Notes under the pieces: generated by a model
The model's database searches: none
Told to the model about the DNA's origin: nothing
What the model saw: the letters and a program-made list of their open reading frames with translations, nothing else
Part shown: positions 59,217-64,000 of the stretch, one piece after another
Numbering within the stretch: position 1 is the first letter of the stretch
Layout: the number at the start of each line of letters is the position of its first letter
Assembly: GCF_003725775.1 (NCBI RefSeq)
Contig: NZ_RJSG01000002.1
Span: forward strand, 186,001 to 250,000
DNA from: Nocardioides marmorisolisilvae
GTDB taxonomy: Bacteria > Actinomycetota > Actinomycetes > Propionibacteriales > Nocardioidaceae
DNA: 64,000 bases
Direction: 5' to 3'
Translations under genes and position numbers: made by a program

Positions 59217-60710
59217 ATGACGAACGCACCTGACGACTTCAATCTCGACGACGAGCTGGCGGACACCGACAGCTGGGACGACGAGACCCCGACCACCGAC
59301 CCGTACGACGAGCCGGACCCCGAAGAGACCACCGGGTCCATGGACCTCGCCGAGCGGCACGCGCTGCGTCGGGTCGTCGGCCTGTCCACCGAGCTCGAGG
59401 ACATCACCGAGGTCGAGTACCGCCAGCTCCGCCTGGAGCGCGTGGTGCTCGTCGGCGTATGGACCGAGGGCAGCGTCGAGGACGCCGAGAACTCGATGGC
59501 CGAGCTGGCCGCGCTCGCCGAGACCGCCGGCTCGCAGGTGCTCGAGAACGTCTACCAGCGCCGCGACAAGCCGGACCCGGCCACCTACATCGGCCGCGGC
59601 AAGGTCGAGGGCGTCCGCGAGATCGTCGAGGCCACCGGTGCCGACACCGTGATCATGGACGGCGAGCTCGCGCCCAGCCAGCTGAGGAACCTCGAGGACA
59701 AGATCAAGGTCAAGGTCGTCGACCGGACCGCGCTGATCCTCGACATCTTCGCCCAGCACGCGAAGTCCAAGGAGGGCCAGGCGCAGGTCGAGCTGGCCCA
59801 GCTGAACTACATGAAGCAGCGTCTGCGTGGTTGGGGTGGAAGCCTCTCCCGTCAGGCCGGTGGTCGGGTCGCCGGCGGTGCCGGCATCGGTAGCCGTGGT
59901 CCCGGTGAGACCAAGATCGAGAACGACCGCCGCCGGATCAACACCAAGATCGCCAAGCTGCGCCGCGACCTGGCCGGGATGAAGACGACCCGGACCACGA
60001 TGCGCAGCGAGCGCCGTCGCAACGCGATCCCGAGCGTGGCCATCGCCGGCTACACCAACGCGGGCAAGTCCTCGATCCTCAATCGACTCACCGGCGCCGG
60101 CGTCCTCGTCGAGGACGCGCTGTTCGCGACCGTGGACCCGACGACGCGCCGCACGACGACCGCGGACGGCAGGATCTACACGCTGTCGGACACCGTCGGG
60201 TTCGTCCGGCACCTGCCGCACCAGCTGGTCGAGGCGTTCCGCAGCACGCTCGAGGAGGTCGCCGAGTCCGACCTGATCGTGCACGTGGTCGACGGCTCGC
60301 ACCCCGATCCGGAGGGGCAGATCTCTGCGGTCCGCGAGGTGCTCGCCGAGATCGACGCGAAGAACATCCCCGAGCTGATCGTGATCAACAAGTCCGACGC
60401 GGCCGACCCGATGGTCATCGCGCGACTGCTGCAGCGCGAGCCGCACTCGGTGGTCTGCTCGGCGAAGACGGGCGAGGGCATCGCCGAGGCGCTCGCGGCG
60501 ATCGAGGCAGACCTGCCCGTCGGCGCGGTCGAGCTGCGGGTGCTGCTTCCCTACAGCCGCGGTGACCTGGTCAGCCGGCTGCACGACAAGGCCGAGGTGC
60601 TGAGTGTCGAGCACACCGCTGACGGCACGCTCGTCCATGCCCGGGTCAGCGAGGCCATCGCTGGCGAGCTGGAGCTCTACACGCTCGCGGGTCTGACCGA
60701 GGGCGAGTAA
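59217..60710 (+). CDS. hflX: Ribosome-associated GTPase HflX
   Basis: 497-residue GTPase that splits stalled ribosomes. A ~45-residue acidic extension, HflX N-domain (about 65-270, including the GRGKVEGVREIV and glycine-rich RGWGGSLSRQAGGR helical hairpin), then G domain with G1 GYTNAGKS (278-285), G3 DTVGF and G4 NKSD. The ATG follows TACCCT (59202-59207) by 9 bases. Standard actinobacterial place after dapF. Confidence 0.97.
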   Translation: MTNAPDDFNLDDELADTDSWDDETPTTDPYDEPDPEETTGSMDLAERHALRRVVGLSTELEDITEVEYRQLRLERVVLVGVWTEGSVEDAENSMAELAALAETAGSQVLENVYQRRDKPDPATYIGRGKVEGVREIVEATGADTVIMDGELAPSQLRNLEDKIKVKVVDRTALILDIFAQHAKSKEGQAQVELAQLNYMKQRLRGWGGSLSRQAGGRVAGGAGIGSRGPGETKIENDRRRINTKIAKLRRDLAGMKTTRTTMRSERRRNAIPSVAIAGYTNAGKSSILNRLTGAGVLVEDALFATVDPTTRRTTTADGRIYTLSDTVGFVRHLPHQLVEAFRSTLEEVAESDLIVHVVDGSHPDPEGQISAVREVLAEIDAKNIPELIVINKSDAADPMVIARLLQREPHSVVCSAKTGEGIAEALAAIEADLPVGAVELRVLLPYSRGDLVSRLHDKAEVLSVEHTADGTLVHARVSEAIAGELELYTLAGLTEGE

Positions 60711-60752
60711 CCGGAGCGTTTGCTCTGGGCCCGTTGTGGCAACGGTGTGTAC

Positions 60753-61313
60753 ATGGCACGTGCGGAAGTTGCTACCCGGGACCAGCTCATCGAGGCCGCG
60801 GCCCGGATCCTCGCCGAGGAGGGCCTGGGCGGGCTGAGCACGCGCCGGTTGGCCAGCTCCCTGGGTGTCTCCACGATGGTCGTCTACACCCGGTTCGGGT
60901 CCATGCCCGAGCTGATGGAAGCCGTGGTCACCGAAGGGTTCGACCGGCAGGCGGCTCGTCTGGACGCGGTCGCCGCGAGCGCGGACCCGGCGGCTGACCT
61001 GATCGCGCTGGCCGTCGCCTACCGGGCGAACGCCGTCGACAACCCGCACCTGTACTCGATCATGTACGCCGCCAACGGCGAGAGCGCCCATCGTGCTGAG
61101 CAGGCCAAGGGGACCCTCGACCTGCTCACCGCGGCAGCGGCCAGGACGTTGGACAGCGGCGTCGGCGCGGAGACCCCAGGCGTCTTGGCGCGCCAGCTGT
61201 GGAGCACGGTCCACGGCCTGGTCAGCCTCGAGCTGTCGGGAGTCGCGGATGGAGAGGCCGGTGAGCACGCGCTGCGCGCGACCCTGAGGCGACTGATCTC
61301 CGGAAAGGGGTGA
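60753..61313 (+). CDS. TetR-family transcriptional regulator
   Basis: 186 residues. Helix-turn-helix LIEAAARILAEEGLGGLSTRRLASSLGVSTMVVYTRFGSMPELMEAVV at the N-terminus and a C-terminal TetR_C-like region (AVAYRANAVDNPHLYSIMY, ARQLWSTVHGLVSLELSG). Follows hflX by 42 bases with its own probable promoter. No obvious operator or divergent target; may act in trans. Confidence 0.9.
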   Translation: MARAEVATRDQLIEAAARILAEEGLGGLSTRRLASSLGVSTMVVYTRFGSMPELMEAVVTEGFDRQAARLDAVAASADPAADLIALAVAYRANAVDNPHLYSIMYAANGESAHRAEQAKGTLDLLTAAAARTLDSGVGAETPGVLARQLWSTVHGLVSLELSGVADGEAGEHALRATLRRLISGKG

Positions 61314-61347
61314 GCCCGCCGCCCCTGGTGCGGGGACGGCGGGCTCA
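61311..61347. terminator. Bidirectional hairpin between convergent tetR and LPPTG genes
   Basis: TGAGCCCGCCG (61311-61321) pairs with CGGCGGGCTCA (61337-61347); an inner CCCC/GGGG pair extends it past a one-base bulge. It begins at the tetR stop codon itself and ends 10 bases before the stop of the surface-protein gene, serving both. Confidence 0.75.
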
Positions 61348-61357
61348 GTCGTCGCCG

Positions 61358-62854
61358 CTAGCTCGGGTTGACGCGACGACGACGGCTGGCGCAGACGAGG
61401 ACGACGCCTCCTGCGAGGAGGGCTGCTCCACCGGTGGCGAGAGCTGCGGTGTTGGAGCCGAGTCCGGTTGGCGGCAGGTTGCCGCCGCCGACGTTGATCT
61501 CCGGCTGGTTGGGGCTCTCCGAAGGCGGAGGCGGCGTGGAGCCTCCGGTGTTCGGGCTTTCAGTCGGGTCGGTGGGCTCGGTGGTCGGCGGTGTGGACTC
61601 GTTCCCTCCGGGCAACGAGGTGGGATCGGTCGCCGGCCCGTCCGTGGGCAGGTCGGTGCCCGGGCCGTCGGTCGGCAGCTCGGTCGTCGGCTCGCCTGTG
61701 GGCTCGCCGGTCGTCGGCGAGTCCGTCGGCGTCGGAGGTTCCGTGGTCGGAGTGTCGGTCGGCGTCGGGGTGTCGGTCGGGGTGGGGACGTCCGTGGTCG
61801 GAGTGTCGGTCGTCGGGGTGTCGGTCGGGGTGGGGACGTCCGTGGTCGGGGTGTCGGTCGGAGTCGGCGTCGGCTCCTCGCTCTCGTCGCCCGGCTTGAC
61901 GTCGCCGGAGCCGTTGGCGCCGACGGTGTATTCACGCGCGACCGCACTGACCTGGTCGGTGTGTCCGTTCTGGGTCACCGTTCCGGAGTCCGGGTACGTC
62001 GCGCGGTCCTCCGTCGTGATCGCATACCCCTGCAGGTCGAGGTACTGACCAGCTGCGGTCGAGGTCATCGTGGCGGTGAAGCCGGCCTCGTCGCAGGAGA
62101 CCAGGGTGAACGGAGCGCTCCCGGTGAGCACGAGGTTCCCCCAAGGAGCGATCGTCCCGACGGAGCCGCTGAACCGGGTGCAGTCCATCCGCTGGCCGGG
62201 GCCGACGACGTCGGTGAACGTGACGACCTGGTCGGCCGCGGTGGTGATCGGCGAGTCGAAGAAGATGTGGATCTCATGATCGGCCGTGAGGGCGACCGAC
62301 TTCTGGCCCCTCGTCCGCGGATCCGTGCACCCGGTGCACGTGTTGGTGGTGACCGGGGTCGCGATCGACTGCCCGTCGCCGAGATCCCAGCGCAGGTCGT
62401 ACCCCTGCTCGGGCTGCCCGCCGGTGAGCCTGCCGTAGAAGTGACCGCCGAAGGTGACGTTGTCGTGCGTCTCCACGTAGTCGTTGAAGACGATCGTGAC
62501 GACGTTGTCGTCGGCCACCGTCATCGTGCCCAGCTGCACGCCGTCGGCATCGAGCAGGGGCGTCGTGCCGTTGCGCAACGGGAAGTTCGACGGGGCGGTG
62601 ATGACCACCGTGTCACCGGCGCACGAACCGTCCGGGAGCGCGCCCGTGAAGTCGACGCGCACGGTCTGGCTGCCTTGGAGGGTGGTGTCGTCGAGGGTGA
62701 AGGTCTTGATCGCGTCGGAGTGCTGCGTCGGTGTGCACGGGTCGGCTGCGCCAGCGGGGCCGAGCGTGATGACCGTCGCGAGTGATCCCCAAGCGCCGAC
62801 CAGCAGGGTGGCCATGGCCAACCGTGCCTTCCGGCTCCACAGGTCTCGGGTCAT
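61358..62854 (-). CDS. LPPTG-anchored adhesin-like surface protein
   Basis: 498-residue cell-wall protein. Signal peptide about 1-37; two adhesin-like beta domains (about 40-320, with the FTLDDTTLQGSQTVRVDFTG and VVITAPSNFPLRNG style of fibrinogen/collagen-binding MSCRAMM folds and a CTGC pair); a Pro/Thr/Asp/Glu stalk of short repeats (TPTPTDTPTTDVPTP-like, about 330-440); then LPPTG (460-464), a hydrophobic helix and an RRRR tail. AAGGAG 8 bases upstream supports ATG 62854. Needs a sortase, none intact in the window. Confidence 0.9.
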   Translation of the reverse strand: MTRDLWSRKARLAMATLLVGAWGSLATVITLGPAGAADPCTPTQHSDAIKTFTLDDTTLQGSQTVRVDFTGALPDGSCAGDTVVITAPSNFPLRNGTTPLLDADGVQLGTMTVADDNVVTIVFNDYVETHDNVTFGGHFYGRLTGGQPEQGYDLRWDLGDGQSIATPVTTNTCTGCTDPRTRGQKSVALTADHEIHIFFDSPITTAADQVVTFTDVVGPGQRMDCTRFSGSVGTIAPWGNLVLTGSAPFTLVSCDEAGFTATMTSTAAGQYLDLQGYAITTEDRATYPDSGTVTQNGHTDQVSAVAREYTVGANGSGDVKPGDESEEPTPTPTDTPTTDVPTPTDTPTTDTPTTDVPTPTDTPTPTDTPTTEPPTPTDSPTTGEPTGEPTTELPTDGPGTDLPTDGPATDPTSLPGGNESTPPTTEPTDPTESPNTGGSTPPPPSESPNQPEINVGGGNLPPTGLGSNTAALATGGAALLAGGVVLVCASRRRRVNPS

Positions 62855-62975
62855 GGTGAGTTCTCCTTGTGAGGTAGTGGTGTTCGGTGTCTCACGGGCG
62901 AACTCCGGATGCATCACGCGAAACCGGACTGTGATCTAGACCATCTCGGCCCCCCGATCTCGTAGGGTCAGCGCC

Positions 62976-64000
62976 ATGAAGCGTCTCGTGGCCACGATCT
63001 TCGGACTCCTGGTGCTCGCCGCGGTCGTGGCCTGCGGCGCGATCGACTTCAGCTCCGGCGGCGACTCCAACGAGACCGCGCGGATCGACAACTACCTCGC
63101 CGACTTCACGCTCAAGGCGGACGGCAGGCTCCAGGTCACCGAGGACCTGACGGTGACGTTCCCGGAGTACCGGCACGGCATCTTCCGGTTCTTCGACACC
63201 CGCGACCCGAACGTCACCAAGAACCGGCTCATCCCCACCGACATCCGCGTCACCCGCGACGGCAACCCTGAGCCCTTCCAGGTGCTCAAGGAGAGCCGCG
63301 GGCGGTACCGCAACATCAAGATCGGCAGCGCGGGCGTCACGTTCACCGGGACCCACGACTACCGGATCAGCTACGTCATCGAGGGCGCGATGACCCCGGG
63401 CTTCCACGGTGCCAAGTCGCAGTTCTACTGGCAGCTGATCCCGTCCGGCTGGCTGATGCCGATCGCGAAGTCCGACCTGGTGGTGACCCTGCCCGCCGAC
63501 GGGGAGAACCTCAAGTGCGCGGTGGGTCTGGGCACGGGCACCCCGTGCTCGGCCGAGGGGAGCGGGACCAAGAAGCTCGAGGTGAAGACCGGCGAGCTGG
63601 CGCCGCACACCCCGGTCACCATCAAGGTCGACCAGGACGTTCCCACCCCGTCGACCGATTCGCTGCCGTGGGCGGACAAGTACGACCCGATCCTGGGCAC
63701 CCACCCGGTGCTGCTCGGCATCGTCCTGGTCGCCTCGGTGCTGCTCGGCGGAGCCGGTACGGCGCTGAGCCAGTCCACGAAGGAGAAGGACCCGTCCTTC
63801 CCGCTGATGTACGCGCCGCCGGACGGTATCGGTCCGGCGCAGGCGGCGTACCTGCTGACCGAGAAGGTCGAGCGCAAGGCGTTCGTGGCGACGATGATGT
63901 ACGCCGCCGAGAAGGGCGCGGTGAAGCTCGACCAGGCCGACAAGTCCTGGAGCCTGACCGGGACCGAGGACGCGGACGCCTGGAACAAGGTCGACGGCGT
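62976..64000 (+). CDS. DUF2207 membrane protein, N-terminal part (truncated by window edge)
   Basis: First ~341 residues. A signal/lipoprotein-like start (FGLLVLAAVVAC), then the DUF2207 extracytoplasmic beta domain (about 35-210: LADFTLKADGRLQVTEDLTVTF, GIFRFFDT, DYRISYVIEGAM, FYWQLIPSGW), a membrane helix (about 242-265) and the beginning of the cytoplasmic part (PLMYAPPDGIGPAQAAYLL). TAGGGT (62963-62968) ends 7 bases before the ATG. Role unknown, envelope-associated. Confidence 0.88.
   Translation, partial: MKRLVATIFGLLVLAAVVACGAIDFSSGGDSNETARIDNYLADFTLKADGRLQVTEDLTVTFPEYRHGIFRFFDTRDPNVTKNRLIPTDIRVTRDGNPEPFQVLKESRGRYRNIKIGSAGVTFTGTHDYRISYVIEGAMTPGFHGAKSQFYWQLIPSGWLMPIAKSDLVVTLPADGENLKCAVGLGTGTPCSAEGSGTKKLEVKTGELAPHTPVTIKVDQDVPTPSTDSLPWADKYDPILGTHPVLLGIVLVASVLLGGAGTALSQSTKEKDPSFPLMYAPPDGIGPAQAAYLLTEKVERKAFVATMMYAAEKGAVKLDQADKSWSLTGTEDADAWNKVDG

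Overview
The window is high-GC DNA (roughly 70 % by eye) with dense, mostly overlapping genes, strong G/C bias at third codon positions, frequent GTG starts and many TANNNT boxes 6-7 bases upstream of start codons (leaderless transcripts). The order recA-recX ... miaB ... miaA ... dapF ... hflX, the DUF3046 gene near recA, the complete Mce operon and a DUF4333 lipoprotein point to an actinobacterium of the Nocardioidaceae type. It looks like ordinary chromosome: I see no rRNA, tRNA, CRISPR array, transposase or phage module.

Layout. 1-484: 5' part of an Lhr helicase (runs off the left edge). 614-8753: complete Mce lipid-import operon (two YrbE permeases, MceA-F). 8823-9146: small unknown. 9143-11807: leftward operon of a DUF2236/MpaB-type oxygenase, a CrtC/AttH-type lipocalin-fold protein and a DoxX-like membrane protein, divergent from a TetR regulator (11873). 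The same inverted repeat, CCRTACC-N4-GGTATGG, covers the likely -10 of the oxygenase operon and of the Mce operon, so they are probably one regulon. 12599-23298: an unusual Pst-type ABC locus with a secreted beta-rich protein, a PstS-like protein interrupted by an in-frame amber codon, a 725-residue binding-protein-like surface protein, a sortase-fold protein lacking both catalytic His and Cys, PstB, PstC, PstA, and a PstS with a C-terminal membrane anchor. 23488-26026: ABC-2 exporter behind a 21-bp tandem repeat array.

26051-38720: small single genes, then DUF3046, an MFS carrier and recA-recX. The recA promoter region has a LexA box and a RecA-NDp (PafBC-type) promoter. Two cell-wall peptidases and a large MMPL transporter follow. 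38721-42258: a compact thiol module: a MarR regulator divergent from a GCS2-type gamma-glutamate ligase, a GshB-type glutathione synthetase, a MAPEG membrane protein and a class-C26 gamma-glutamyl hydrolase. This is notable because most actinobacteria use mycothiol.

42326-64000: L,D-transpeptidase, a relic of a serine protease, miaB, an orphan Rv0909-type antitoxin, miaA, an ECF sigma factor fused to a zinc-finger anti-sigma and membrane anchor beside a degenerate GGDEF protein and a secreted VWA protein (the three share a GCGTAATR element), dapF, an MFS/HxlR pair, an SDR enzyme, hflX, a TetR regulator, an LPPTG-anchored adhesin-like protein, and a DUF2207 protein cut by the right edge. The best candidates for undescribed biology are the pseudo-sortase/Pst surface locus, the glutathione/MAPEG operon, and the TetR-oxygenase-Mce regulon.
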